In this document: piece by piece, positions 38,801 through 46,568 of the stretch | Position numbering within the stretch: the first letter of the stretch is position 1 | Layout: each line of letters begins with the position of its first letter | NCBI GenBank assembly: GCA_937959125.1 | Contig: CALGQU010000078.1 | Location: forward strand, 1-52,551 | From: an uncultured Croceitalea sp. | Lineage (GTDB): Bacteria > Bacteroidota > Bacteroidia > Flavobacteriales > Flavobacteriaceae | DNA: 52,551 nucleotides | Reading direction: 5' to 3' | The notes under the pieces: model-generated | Seen by the model: the letters and a program-made list of their open reading frames with translations, nothing else | Told to the model about the DNA's origin: nothing | Database searches by the model: none | Made by a program: the position numbers and the translations under genes

Positions 38801-39181
38801 GAGGTGACTGAATTTAAATCGGTCCTTTTGGTCAATAAAGGCAACGGTACGTTTGAAAAAAGGTATCTCCCCACCTTAGCCCAGCTCTCCCCAATACTTA
38901 GTACGCAGTTTAAGGATTTAAACAATGACGGGTTTGAAGACGTTGTTCTCGCTGGCAACATATACGAGATGGAGGTAGAAACCCCCAGGTTGGATGCCTT
39001 ATCCGGTTTGGTACTATTATCCAATGGAAAAAATGGGTATACGGTGTTACCTAGGCATAAAACCGGGTTGTATTTGGAGGGAAATATCAAAGACATCAAA
39101 TGGGTACAAACCAAAAATGGGGATATACTCGTCTCTTCATCCAATAATGGCCCTCTAAGCTCCCATTCCTTGCAAGAGTAA
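35801..39181 (+). CDS. FG-GAP/VCBS repeat lipoprotein with central ASPIC/UnbV domain
   Basis: About 1120-1126 residues. The frame is open from a TTG at 35747, but that codon lies inside the terminator hairpin. The real start is ATG 35801 or, more likely, 35819 (MRIRNISVRFSFQLF), which gives a clean lipoprotein signal with lipobox FPFGC. Seven DxDxDGxxD calcium loops (first GLVDINNDGLLD, last GDLDNDGDLD) precede an ASPIC/UnbV module (GNYLNVKATG, RRVRGYRSSQDP, HFGVAGHKTIDSVTVSW). Seven more follow (first GDINNDGLED, last DLNNDGFED). This suggests two seven-bladed propellers around the central domain. A surface protein, function unknown; paralogues often lie next to susCD genes. Outside the susCDE terminator, so probably separately transcribed. 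Confidence 0.9.
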   Translation: MMEPFVMRIRNISVRFSFQLFILLLFSFPFGCTERGKETVDNTEQKNLDPTVFKKIESSSSNLHFSNTIKEDIATRDNLFDYDYFYNGAGVGLVDINNDGLLDVFFVGNQVANKLFLNKGDLTFEDISMSANINNNKQWGNGITVVDINNDGWMDIYISQGGPNTRENRKNLLFINQKDNTFTEEAENYGLADMGISTQSVFFDFDKDGDLDCFIMNENELYGVDPINLYRIVKRDAETTYYNTSHFYENQNGKFKDITKASGIERPIFGLGLSVADINDDGWLDFYVASDYYIPDALFINNKNGTFTDQIKDFTKQISFFGMGMDVADINNDGLQDIFVLDMATNDHIRSKTLMASMDTKRFDYLVNKAGFHYQYMYNSLQLNNGGGSFSNIAQSTEMANTDWSWSVLLSDFDNDEDKDVYVTNGYRRYALDNDLQLDVFKAKMKYKNKVPLSVKKRLYEEMPSEKTANVLFENKGNLQFKENGKNWGLANFSFSNGAAVGDLDNDGDLDIVVNNMDENCFLYKNTSREKDLGNYLNVKATGTLSESYPKITIYYNGKTQFIESRRVRGYRSSQDPIAHFGVAGHKTIDSVTVSWLSGKTETKYDIPSNTTLSFEEQNALTNKNTPTTKAKTLFASTPFTATGLDFKHQENTYDDFEKEVLLPYKQSNLGPFMAKGDINNDGLEDLYIGGASGQAGALFKQLPNGTFIKRTSKTFLADKYSEDMEASFFDVDGDHDLDLFVVSGGNEFAEYSSYYADRLYINDGKGNFKKKEVAALKQYPKSGKTVIAMDFDKDGDQDIIVGNRIRPQNYPLPTNSTIYQNNNGELLDVTDTVAPGLQNFGVINDLVVTDFNKDGWQDFIAVGEWTGIGIFQNNGGNFNLLPTEDTVLADKGWWFSINETDINKDGLPDYIVGNAGLNIKFKASKKKPFKIFANDFDDNGTPDIVLSKEYNGTYVPVRGRECSSQQMPFIKQKFTSYSEFANAKLVDIYGDKLNSSYENEVTEFKSVLLVNKGNGTFEKRYLPTLAQLSPILSTQFKDLNNDGFEDVVLAGNIYEMEVETPRLDALSGLVLLSNGKNGYTVLPRHKTGLYLEGNIKDIKWVQTKNGDILVSSSNNGPLSSHSLQE

Positions 39182-39221
39182 TTCCTAATCCATACCACGT
39201 TTCCCGCCTAATATTTCTTTT

Positions 39222-39243
39222 ATACCAGCAACTAAATTGGTAT
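39222..39243 (+). other. Inverted repeat upstream of the gene at 39272
   Basis: ATACCA and TGGTAT are perfect 6-bp arms 10 nt apart, 29 bp before the next ATG, with no T-tract. Operator or weak 3' hairpin of the preceding mRNA. Confidence 0.3.
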
Positions 39244-39271
39244 CTTACAAATAGATTTAAAAATCAATCAA

Positions 39272-40006
39272 ATGAAAAAAGTAATCTTATTTACAGTTTT
39301 TGGGCTGTTTGTCCTTTTAGTACAGGGGCAAACCGCCGGACAATTTTCCAGCAGCACGGCAAGTGCAGATCGTGGGCTATCTGACGCCATATACAAATAT
39401 GCCGTAAGGTCAATTACAGATTCCGGTTCAAAAACCAATTATTATGAAGACCGTATTGAAGGTTCTCCCTATATGTCCAATACATTTCTTCCTACCACAC
39501 TGTTCTATGGCCAGGAAAAAGAAGGCAGTTTATTTTATAGGTATAATGCATACAACGAGGAAGTGGAAATTAAAAATGACCCATCCGAGGAATCCGTAAA
39601 AGCGCTGAGCAAAGATAAAAAACTTAAAATCATGGTTGCAGGAAAACCCATGAGCTTTAAAACCTATATCGATAAAACCGGTAGAACTAAAAATGGTTAC
39701 CTTACGCTGTTAAGGGATGGAAAATTCAAACTTTATAAAAGATTGAATACCACTTTTAAAGAAGGTACAAAATCTCCCAATTCTTTTGTCAAAAGCGTTC
39801 CACCCCGCTTTAAGCAATCTGCGGAATATTATGTTGAAATTGAAGGTGGCAAATCCATTGACTTTGTTGAACTCAAGAATAGAAAATTATTGGGTCTATT
39901 GGAAACCGAGCAGCAAAATAATCTTAAGGCCTACTTAAAGGACCAAAAAATAAAAGTGAATAATGAGAAGGACCTAACCAAGGTCATCGACTTTCTAAAC
40001 GGCTAA
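39272..40006 (+). CDS. Secreted hypothetical protein
   Basis: 244 residues. Signal peptide MKKVILFTVFGLFVLLVQGQ; the rest is soluble and fairly basic. A central stretch resembles a short beta-rich exported domain (GYLTLLRDGKFKLYKRLNTTFKEGTKSP, FKQSAEYYVEIEGGK). The C-terminal ~45 residues look helical (LLGLLETEQQNNLKAYLKDQ). I recognise no named family. It is a single gene followed by a strong terminator, so it is an independent unit. Probably periplasmic or surface exposed. Confidence 0.6.
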   Translation: MKKVILFTVFGLFVLLVQGQTAGQFSSSTASADRGLSDAIYKYAVRSITDSGSKTNYYEDRIEGSPYMSNTFLPTTLFYGQEKEGSLFYRYNAYNEEVEIKNDPSEESVKALSKDKKLKIMVAGKPMSFKTYIDKTGRTKNGYLTLLRDGKFKLYKRLNTTFKEGTKSPNSFVKSVPPRFKQSAEYYVEIEGGKSIDFVELKNRKLLGLLETEQQNNLKAYLKDQKIKVNNEKDLTKVIDFLNG

Positions 40007-40025
40007 TCCATAAGCAAACGCAGTT

Positions 40026-40058
40026 AAAAAAGGTGCAATTTGGAATTGCACCTTTTTT
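40026..40058 (+). terminator. Intrinsic terminator after the gene at 39272
   Basis: AGGTGCAATT and AATTGCACCT form a perfect 10-bp stem with a 3-nt loop, flanked by A5 and T6 tracts. The symmetric flanks could also terminate minus-strand transcription. Confidence 0.93.
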
Positions 40059-40108
40059 GTCTCATTCTTAAATCAAAATAGCGGGGATGCTTAACAAAAG
40101 AGTTTGCC

Positions 40109-40116
40109 TACCTTTG
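40109..40116 (+). promoter_or_regulatory. Candidate -7 element for the RlmB-like gene
   Basis: TACCTTTG fits TAnnTTTG and ends 7 bp before the ATG at 40124, which would give a nearly leaderless mRNA. No clear TTTG -33 box lies at the right distance, so this is tentative. Confidence 0.4.
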
Positions 40117-40123
40117 CCCAATT

Positions 40124-40861
40124 ATGAAAAACGACCAACTTATATATGGCATAAGAGCTGTACTGGAAGCTATAGAATCCAAAAAGCCAATTAACAAGTT
40201 ATTTCTACAGAAAGGCTTAAAAGGAGACCTATTCAAGGCGCTGGAAACGGCTACCAGAAAAGAGGGTATCCCGGTTTCTTACGTTCCTTTTGAAAAACTC
40301 AACAGACTCACGTCTAACAACCATCAAGGGGCGGTGGCCCAAATTTCCCCTGTGGCGTTTCAAAATTTTGAAACCCTCATGGAAGCTATTTTAAGCCAAA
40401 AAGAAGCCCCGTTGTTATTACTCCTAGATCAAGTGACGGATGTCCGCAATTTTGGGGCCATTATCAGAACGGCCTCCTGTGCTGGGGTAGATGCCATAAT
40501 TGTACCCTCTAGCGGATCTGCACCAATTACAAACGATACCATAAAAACCTCCGCAGGTGCGGCCTTTACGGTCCCTATTGCCAAGGTCAACCACTTAAAG
40601 GATGTCGTTTTTTATTTGCAAGCAAGTAAGGTACAAGTAGTAGGTGCAACGGAAAAAGCGGAGGACACCTTGTACCCCGTTGATTTTAAAGTACCCACGG
40701 CAATTGTCATGGGCTCTGAAGAAAAGGGAATATCCCCTTCCCTACTCAAGTTATTGGACAAGACTGCCAAGCTTCCCATTATGGGCGATATTGGCTCCTT
40801 AAACGTTTCCGTGGCCTGCGGTGTCTTTCTGTATGAAGTTATTAGACAGCGTACGCTCTAG
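40124..40861 (+). CDS. rlmB: 23S rRNA (guanosine-2'-O-)-methyltransferase RlmB-like (TrmH family)
   Basis: 245 residues. An N-terminal substrate-binding domain (YGIRAVLEAIESKKPINKLFLQKG) is followed by a SPOUT knotted methyltransferase domain with the three signature motifs: DVRNFGAIIRTASCAGVDAII, AIVMGSEEKGIS, and GSLNVSVACGVFLYEVIRQR. It would methylate a 2'-OH of rRNA (G2251 in E. coli) using SAM; a tRNA-directed paralogue cannot be excluded from sequence alone. Its stop overlaps that of the convergent rhomboid gene (CTAG). Confidence 0.9.
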   Translation: MKNDQLIYGIRAVLEAIESKKPINKLFLQKGLKGDLFKALETATRKEGIPVSYVPFEKLNRLTSNNHQGAVAQISPVAFQNFETLMEAILSQKEAPLLLLLDQVTDVRNFGAIIRTASCAGVDAIIVPSSGSAPITNDTIKTSAGAAFTVPIAKVNHLKDVVFYLQASKVQVVGATEKAEDTLYPVDFKVPTAIVMGSEEKGISPSLLKLLDKTAKLPIMGDIGSLNVSVACGVFLYEVIRQRTL

Positions 40862-41589
40862 TCCTTGGTTTCCGGCGGTTCTTTTTTATAGTGGTAATTG
40901 ATTTTTATTGGGGGTTCTTCTTCCTTTGGCAATTCTATAAAATTACCGTCTTCATCAAAATGCTTTAAAAACTCATCTTCCTCTTCGTTATAATCCTCGG
41001 CTTCCCATGCGTATTTTTTGGTCTTGGGGATTGGGGTTCTCACTATTTTAGCTAAAAGCAGTCCCGTTATAAAACCGGACAAATGACCTTCCCAAGAGAT
41101 ATCGTCTTCTACCGGAAAAATATACCACAACAAACTTCCATAGATAAAAACCGTAGCCAAAGAAAGGGCAATGAGCCTGTAATATTTAGTAAAGACACCT
41201 TTAAAAAAAATAAAACTGGCTAAAACATAGATCATTCCGCTCGCGCCGATATGGTAGGAATCGCGCCCAATGATCCAGGTCAATAAACCGGAAAACAACA
41301 TACCATACAGTAGCACTTTTAGGGCATTCCCCCTATAAAAATACATTAAGGAAAGGGTAAGGATCGCCATGGGTAAGGTGTTGTTGTACAAATGTGACAA
41401 GGACCCATGGATAAAGGGACTGAATACCACGCCCCTAAGTCCAATAAGTGTCCGGGGTCTAATACCAAAACTGTTATAACTTACCCCTAACTCCAGCTCC
41501 AACCAGAAAACGGTCCAGATGGTGAGGACCACAAATAGGGGTGCCAGAAGCATATTCAAGGAGAATTTAAAATAATTGTTTTCCTTCAT
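40858..41589 (-). CDS. Rhomboid-family intramembrane serine protease
   Basis: 243 residues with about six hydrophobic segments. The catalytic dyad is visible: Ser in YHIGASGMIYVLASF (GxSG motif) and His in SWEGHLSGFITGLLL; the HxxxN-like FIHGSLSHLYNNT region of helix 2 is also present. It cleaves membrane proteins within the bilayer. The C-terminal ~50 residues are cytosolic and highly charged (EDYNEEEDEFLKHFDEDG, then EEPPIKINYHYKK). Monocistronic, convergent with rlmB. Confidence 0.92.
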   Translation of the reverse strand: MKENNYFKFSLNMLLAPLFVVLTIWTVFWLELELGVSYNSFGIRPRTLIGLRGVVFSPFIHGSLSHLYNNTLPMAILTLSLMYFYRGNALKVLLYGMLFSGLLTWIIGRDSYHIGASGMIYVLASFIFFKGVFTKYYRLIALSLATVFIYGSLLWYIFPVEDDISWEGHLSGFITGLLLAKIVRTPIPKTKKYAWEAEDYNEEEDEFLKHFDEDGNFIELPKEEEPPIKINYHYKKEPPETKD

Positions 41590-41671
41590 TAGCTATTCTT
41601 ATCGCAATTAGTTTACCATAAATCATAAAACGGTTAAATTGTCATCTTCATATTTGTTTTACTTTTATACG

Positions 41672-42949
41672 ATGAACCAACCGTTAGCAGAACGCATACG
41701 CCCCAAAACCTTGGAAGCCTACGTAAGCCAAAGTCATTTGGTTGGCAAAAATGGTTCACTTACCCATCAAATCAAAACCGGTATTATCCCTTCTTTAATT
41801 TTATGGGGACCGCCGGGAACCGGTAAAACCACCTTGGCCAATATTATTGCCACCCAGAGTGAACGCCCTTTTTATACGTTGAGTGCCATAAGCAGTGGTG
41901 TTAAGGATGTTAGGGATATCATTGCCAAAGCAAAACAAAGCGGCGGGCTTTTTACGGCAAAGAATCCCATTCTTTTTATTGATGAGATCCACCGTTTTAG
42001 CAAATCGCAACAAGATTCGTTATTGGGTGCCGTTGAAAAAGGCTGGGTCACCCTTATTGGGGCCACTACGGAAAATCCAAGTTTTGAAGTTATTCCCGCT
42101 TTATTGTCCCGTTGCCAGGTCTATATTTTAAACCCTTTTTCTAAAGACGATTTAATTGCCTTACTGCACCGGGCCATAGCTACAGATGCTATCTTAAAAG
42201 ACAAGAAAATAAAATTAAAGGAAACCGAGGCATTGTTGCGTTTGTCCGGTGGGGATGGTAGAAAATTGCTGAATATTTTTGAGTTGCTCGTCAACAGTGA
42301 GAATACGAGCACGGTTGCGATTACTGATGATCTGGTCCTTAAAAAAGTACAACAAAACACGGTCTTGTATGATAAGACCGGAGAGCAACACTATGACATT
42401 ATTTCGGCATTTATCAAATCCATACGGGGTAGCGACCCTAATGGTGCCGTATATTGGTTGGCTCGAATGATTGAGGGTGGTGAAGATGTAAAATTCATTG
42501 CTAGAAGGATGCTCATTGCGGCCTCTGAGGACATTGGCAATGCCAATCCTACCGCTTTGGTCCTGGCCAACGCTACTTTTCAGGCGGTAACGACCATTGG
42601 CTATCCGGAAGCCCGTATTTTGCTGAGCCAATGCGCTACCTACTTAGCCAGCTCCCAAAAGAGCAATGCCAGCTATGCGGCAATCAAGATTGCGCAACAA
42701 AAAGTAAAGGAAACGGGGGACTTATCCGTACCATTGCATTTACGAAATGCCCCAACAAAACTAATGAAAGACCTAGGGTATGGGGACGGGTATGCCTACG
42801 CCCATGATTTTAAAAACAATTTTACGGACCAAGAGTTCTTACCGGAAGCTATTTCCGGAACCACTTTTTATACCCCTGGAAACAGTACACGGGAAAACCA
42901 ACTTAGGGATTTCCTAAAAAAAAGGTGGAAGGATAGGTATGACTATTAA
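41672..42949 (+). CDS. rarA: Replication-associated recombination protein A (MgsA/RarA AAA+ ATPase)
   Basis: 425 residues when started at the ATG at 41672 ([20 protein letters not shown]), which matches the family start; an upstream ATG at 41639 adds 11 residues without family support. Walker [14 protein letters not shown], Walker [17 protein letters not shown], sensor-1 [12 protein letters not shown], and the C-terminal tetramerisation part with [22 protein letters not shown] and [14 protein letters not shown]. It acts at stalled replication forks with SSB. Its stop codon overlaps that of the convergent minus-strand gene (TTAA). Confidence 0.97.
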   Translation: MNQPLAERIRPKTLEAYVSQSHLVGKNGSLTHQIKTGIIPSLILWGPPGTGKTTLANIIATQSERPFYTLSAISSGVKDVRDIIAKAKQSGGLFTAKNPILFIDEIHRFSKSQQDSLLGAVEKGWVTLIGATTENPSFEVIPALLSRCQVYILNPFSKDDLIALLHRAIATDAILKDKKIKLKETEALLRLSGGDGRKLLNIFELLVNSENTSTVAITDDLVLKKVQQNTVLYDKTGEQHYDIISAFIKSIRGSDPNGAVYWLARMIEGGEDVKFIARRMLIAASEDIGNANPTALVLANATFQAVTTIGYPEARILLSQCATYLASSQKSNASYAAIKIAQQKVKETGDLSVPLHLRNAPTKLMKDLGYGDGYAYAHDFKNNFTDQEFLPEAISGTTFYTPGNSTRENQLRDFLKKRWKDRYDY

Positions 42950-43821
42950 AACTTGATGATCAGCTCTTTGCTAACCTTACCATTGGCACCTTTGTACTCC
43001 AAATACCAAGTATCATCTTTTTTTAAAACAACTCCGTTAATCCCATCTTGATTTACCAAAAAAACATCATCAATAGAAGTTGCTTCCAGTATATATTTAA
43101 CCTTTGGGGTAGTATCTACCAACTGATAACCTCCGGCTATAGGCTGGGCATAGAGTATTCCGTTAGTGGCTTGCTTTTCAATGGTTGGACTTGGTGGCCG
43201 GGTATTGGTAACAGGTTTAGTTGCGGTAACGGCCGTTTCTTTTACAGAAGCTTTCGTTTTTTCTGTCATCGTTTCCACAACGGATACAGATTTTTGCGTT
43301 GATGCCGGTTTCGCTGGTATCACTGCTTCTTTTTCTTCCATTTTTTCTTTTACGGAAGGGGTTGGCGCAGTGGTAACCGTCTTTGGCATCACTTTTTCTT
43401 TGTACGCATGTTCCTTTCCTATTAAGGAAGAAGCAGCTTGTTCAATTACAGCAGAATATGCTCCTTTGAACTCTTTGATTTTTGTACGCCCCTCTTTTGT
43501 GGTAAATACCACGGTACCATCGCATTTTTTGAACTCCAGAAAGGCTTTGGTGGTAAATAGGGAGGATTTATCTATAAAATCTACATACAACCCCAAACAG
43601 CGATTTTTAGTGACATCATCAGGTAGCGCATTGTCATAGACCACATTAAACCCATTTTTGGCAATATGATATTTTATCAACGTGCTGGTTTGATGCTCGT
43701 TCTGGTTTTTAAAGGCAGAAAACTTTATGGGCACAATAATGTATTTGTAATCGTTGAATTGGGCATTTGAAGTAGCGACTAGGCCAAACAAAAAAACAGA
43801 TAGGAGCAATACTTTTTTCAT
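42946..43821 (-). CDS. Secreted hypothetical protein with low-complexity linker
   Basis: 291 residues. Signal peptide (LLLSVFLFGLVATSNA then Q). Residues about 20-140 form a conserved-looking exported domain (YKYIIVPIKFSAFKNQNEHQTSTLIKYHIAKNGF, GAYSAVIEQAASSLIGK). A Lys/Thr/Pro/Val-rich linker of ~75 residues (about 145-220) follows. The C-terminal domain of ~70 residues contains NGILYAQPIAGGYQLVDTTPKV and [20 protein letters not shown]. It is the last gene of the minus-strand run that starts at radC, 12 bp behind the DUF5723 gene. Function unknown; I know of similar flavobacterial proteins only as hypotheticals. Confidence 0.65.
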   Translation of the reverse strand: MKKVLLLSVFLFGLVATSNAQFNDYKYIIVPIKFSAFKNQNEHQTSTLIKYHIAKNGFNVVYDNALPDDVTKNRCLGLYVDFIDKSSLFTTKAFLEFKKCDGTVVFTTKEGRTKIKEFKGAYSAVIEQAASSLIGKEHAYKEKVMPKTVTTAPTPSVKEKMEEKEAVIPAKPASTQKSVSVVETMTEKTKASVKETAVTATKPVTNTRPPSPTIEKQATNGILYAQPIAGGYQLVDTTPKVKYILEATSIDDVFLVNQDGINGVVLKKDDTWYLEYKGANGKVSKELIIKF

Positions 43822-43833
43822 GGATATCAGAAA

Positions 43834-45273
43834 TCAATTTCTGTTCCAAGATAGGATATTAAATCCAAATTGTAAAGATGCGTAGTTGCTATTGGGTATA
43901 TTCTGATAGCCGAGAAGATTATCCGCCAATGCATAGAAGTTAATAGGTCCGGCTTGCAGGTTGACCCCAAAACCTATATTGGATAGGGTAAATTTATCTG
44001 CGGTATAGGTAGCCTTTACCGCTAAAACCTTTCCCAACCGTCTTTGGTAAAAGGCTGTCCAGGCGGTTTGCGGTCCGCGTGGCCTATTGATAACATAGAG
44101 TTGTGCGCCCACGGCATTTACATAATCAAAGGTAGTATCCTTTTCTTCTGGTAGGGTTCCGCAATCGCAAATCTTAGTTCGTCCTTTGGGTTCCCCAAAA
44201 TTATAGCGGTAGGAACCATAGAACTTAATAGGTCGTAAAGAAATATAGCTATCGGTATTGGTTTCAAAAGGAAGCTGTTGTTCCAACTCGTCAATAAGTT
44301 CTTGCCAAATTTCGGTAGTTAGGTTATTGAGGTCCCGGGGAAGGATAAATTCAATCCCTTCATTACTGGCCGCACCACGAAAGGTGTAGTTAGTGACATC
44401 CTTATTATGATGTATAAAGCCAACGTCCAATAGGCTTGCCGTTAGGTAGGAACGCTTACCCAAGGTGCGGGTAAACCCTAAATCGAAACCTACACCAAGG
44501 TTTCCGCCCAAGAGGGAACGGTTTACCAAAAGACTGGCCAAATCCGCCGGTTCGCCATCGGCGGCATCAAAAATACCTTGAAACCCTGAAGATTGAAGGG
44601 ATACATCGGCCACCAGACTATTCCTTAGAATATTGTTTTCTCCCTGGGTGGTCACAAAGTACCCATCGTTCCCAGCAGATTTAAACTCAAAAACACTGGA
44701 ATACAACTTCGCCCTTGCCCCCACGGTCCATTTAGCGTTCAATTTTCGATTTAAACCCATATGAAAAACATTGACCAACTCGCCTTGGGTGGCTATGTGG
44801 TTAAAGCTAAATCTTCGTCCAATATTGTTCGCATTACCCTCAAAAGCAAGTATTGCTAAATCCTTGGGCCAATACTGTGCTACAAATCCTTCAGAATATA
44901 TACCAAAGGAATAATAGTCATTTGGCCGGTTGGCATTTCTAAACCCTCCATAAAGAAGTTCTACTTGACCGCTTGCCCCAAACTCATCGTTTTGGGAAAG
45001 TCCATTGACCACCCGTTCCCTAACCTTGGTGGTAAAATCAATACCATCGTTTGCAAAAAGGTCGTTGGCGGTTACCCCACTTGTCCCAACCTGTATTCCA
45101 ATATTGGATAATGCGGGAAGACCAGCATGCCATCTATATGGGGTCCTGGCACCGGGGTTTAACAACTGCGATTGGGGAATCTCATAAAAATCGTAAAGGA
45201 GTTGTTTATTTTGCGCACTGGAAAACACCATTCCCAAAAGAATGGCACCTAACACTAGTTTGAATTTGCTCAT
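43834..45273 (-). CDS. DUF5723-family outer-membrane beta-barrel-like protein
   Basis: 479 residues. Signal peptide (LVLGAILLGMVFSSA then Q) followed by a beta-rich protein starting LLYDFYEIPQSQLLNPGA, the typical opening of DUF5723/PorP-like Bacteroidota outer-membrane proteins. Later alternating strands include KWTVGARAKLYSS, NLGVGFDLGFTRTLGKRSYLTASLLDVGF and the end LQFGFNILSW. A CDCG segment lies in an extracellular-type loop (KICDCGTLPEEKD). Start and upstream lipoprotein stop overlap as ATGA, implying translational coupling, so the two products may work together at the outer membrane. Ligand unknown. Confidence 0.78.
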   Translation of the reverse strand: MSKFKLVLGAILLGMVFSSAQNKQLLYDFYEIPQSQLLNPGARTPYRWHAGLPALSNIGIQVGTSGVTANDLFANDGIDFTTKVRERVVNGLSQNDEFGASGQVELLYGGFRNANRPNDYYSFGIYSEGFVAQYWPKDLAILAFEGNANNIGRRFSFNHIATQGELVNVFHMGLNRKLNAKWTVGARAKLYSSVFEFKSAGNDGYFVTTQGENNILRNSLVADVSLQSSGFQGIFDAADGEPADLASLLVNRSLLGGNLGVGFDLGFTRTLGKRSYLTASLLDVGFIHHNKDVTNYTFRGAASNEGIEFILPRDLNNLTTEIWQELIDELEQQLPFETNTDSYISLRPIKFYGSYRYNFGEPKGRTKICDCGTLPEEKDTTFDYVNAVGAQLYVINRPRGPQTAWTAFYQRRLGKVLAVKATYTADKFTLSNIGFGVNLQAGPINFYALADNLLGYQNIPNSNYASLQFGFNILSWNRN

Positions 45274-45818
45274 TGTAATTTCAGCCTAAATTCTGCGCTT
45301 GTTCTAAGGATTACTTTAGGTTCTTGTAAGCTACTGGTGCTGGTATTATCGTCCAGGTTATTTCCTGTAACCCGTATATCCGTAGTGTTTCTTAAGATAT
45401 CCAAACTCTTTCCCCCTACCCCATAATTCACTTCCCGTTCCAGCGGGAGCACTTGTTCTGGCATCAAAATGAACATTTCCGAGTCCAAAACCATACCATT
45501 GGCATCAAGGAATTCAACAACCATATTCAACCTTTTGCTTGTGGTATTCTCTAGTTGATAGGTAATACTACCATCCAAAATATTATCCCCCACAAAAGGT
45601 TCATTAAAAGCTTCAAAGGTGAAATTCTGTACATAAAATATGCCTACAGGTGCTGCATTTATGGTATTTTCATCGGACTCAAAATAAAAAATGCTGGTTG
45701 CCACCACGGGCTCCACGCTCAGATCATCAATTTGATCAAAGTTTTGTTCATCTCCACAGGAAAGCAACATGCACAAGGCAATAAGGACACTTATTTGATG
45801 GAATATTCGCTTTTTCAT
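45270..45818 (-). CDS. Hypothetical lipoprotein coupled to the DUF5723 protein
   Basis: 182 residues. Lipoprotein signal with lipobox MLLSCG near residue 20, then an acidic N-terminal stretch and a beta-rich domain (SIFYFESDENTINAAPVG, ITYQLENTTSKRLNMVVEFLDANGMVLD, FILMPEQVLPLEREVNYGVGGK). It ends with strand-rich KVILRTSAEFRLKLQ. No named family recognised. The stop codon overlaps the start of the DUF5723 gene (ATGA), and the pair is separated from yjjG by 60 bp containing a small hairpin. Confidence 0.65.
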   Translation of the reverse strand: MKKRIFHQISVLIALCMLLSCGDEQNFDQIDDLSVEPVVATSIFYFESDENTINAAPVGIFYVQNFTFEAFNEPFVGDNILDGSITYQLENTTSKRLNMVVEFLDANGMVLDSEMFILMPEQVLPLEREVNYGVGGKSLDILRNTTDIRVTGNNLDDNTSTSSLQEPKVILRTSAEFRLKLQ

Positions 45819-45838
45819 TTTTTGCCGATCTCAATGTC

Positions 45839-45857
45839 TTGATAAAACAATTATCAA
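45839..45857 (-). other. Hairpin between yjjG and the lipoprotein gene
   Basis: TTGATAA and TTATCAA are perfect 7-bp arms around 5 nt, with no T-tract after it on the minus strand. It lies 20 bp upstream of the lipoprotein start. Could be an operator or a processing site within the operon. Confidence 0.4.
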
Positions 45858-45878
45858 TCCGCTTACCCTACTATAACT

Positions 45879-46568
45879 CTATAAAAACTTTTTTATTTCG
45901 TTAAGCGTATGGATCTTGGGGCAAATGGTATGTTTAGGTCCGTTGTGGGAATCAAAATGCAACGCATGAAAACCAGCGTCCTTACCCCCAAGGATATCCG
46001 CCTCCAAACTATCGCCGATCATCAAGGCATTTTCTGGGGCAACACGGGCCATACTAAGTGCAAGTTCAAAAATCTTGGGGTTGGGTTTTTTAACCCCCGC
46101 CATCTCTGAATTTATGATGACCTCAAAAAAATGATGTATGCCGGATGTTTTCATTTTCTTTTCCTGGATTTCCGCAAAACCGTTGGTAATGATATGTAAA
46201 CGATACTTTGGTTTTAGGTACCCCAAAATTTCCAAAGTGCCAGGAAAGAGATGATCAAAATTGGAAAGATTGGCAATGTAGGCATCTGCAAGTGAATATA
46301 TGGTGCTGTCCACAATTTGGGTTCCTAAGGCATCAAACGCTTTTCTCAGACGTTGATAACGCAACTCTTCTTTGGTTACTTTTGCCTCACGATATAACTT
46401 CCAGTATTCTAAATTGATAGGGATATAGACTTCTAGAAAGCTATCCAAACGGACTTTGATACCGTGTTCTAAAAAGATACGTTCAAAGGTAAGTGCGGAA
46501 TTCTTCTCAAAATCCCAAAGCGTATGGTCCAAATCAAAAAAGACATCCGTAACAAAATCTTTAAACAT
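45879..46568 (-). CDS. yjjG: YjjG-family noncanonical pyrimidine nucleotidase (HAD superfamily)
   Basis: 229 residues. HAD motif I DVFFDLDHTLWDFEKNS (nucleophile Asp and acid/base Asp), motif II near LHIITNGFAEIQ, the Lys of GVKKPNPKIF (motif III) and motif IV ALMIGDSLEADILGGKDAG. YjjG-type enzymes dephosphorylate pyrimidine nucleoside monophosphates, including noncanonical ones, as house-cleaning. The start overlaps the end of the deacetylase-like gene by 8 bp, so it is translationally coupled. Confidence 0.9.
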   Translation of the reverse strand: MFKDFVTDVFFDLDHTLWDFEKNSALTFERIFLEHGIKVRLDSFLEVYIPINLEYWKLYREAKVTKEELRYQRLRKAFDALGTQIVDSTIYSLADAYIANLSNFDHLFPGTLEILGYLKPKYRLHIITNGFAEIQEKKMKTSGIHHFFEVIINSEMAGVKKPNPKIFELALSMARVAPENALMIGDSLEADILGGKDAGFHALHFDSHNGPKHTICPKIHTLNEIKKFL

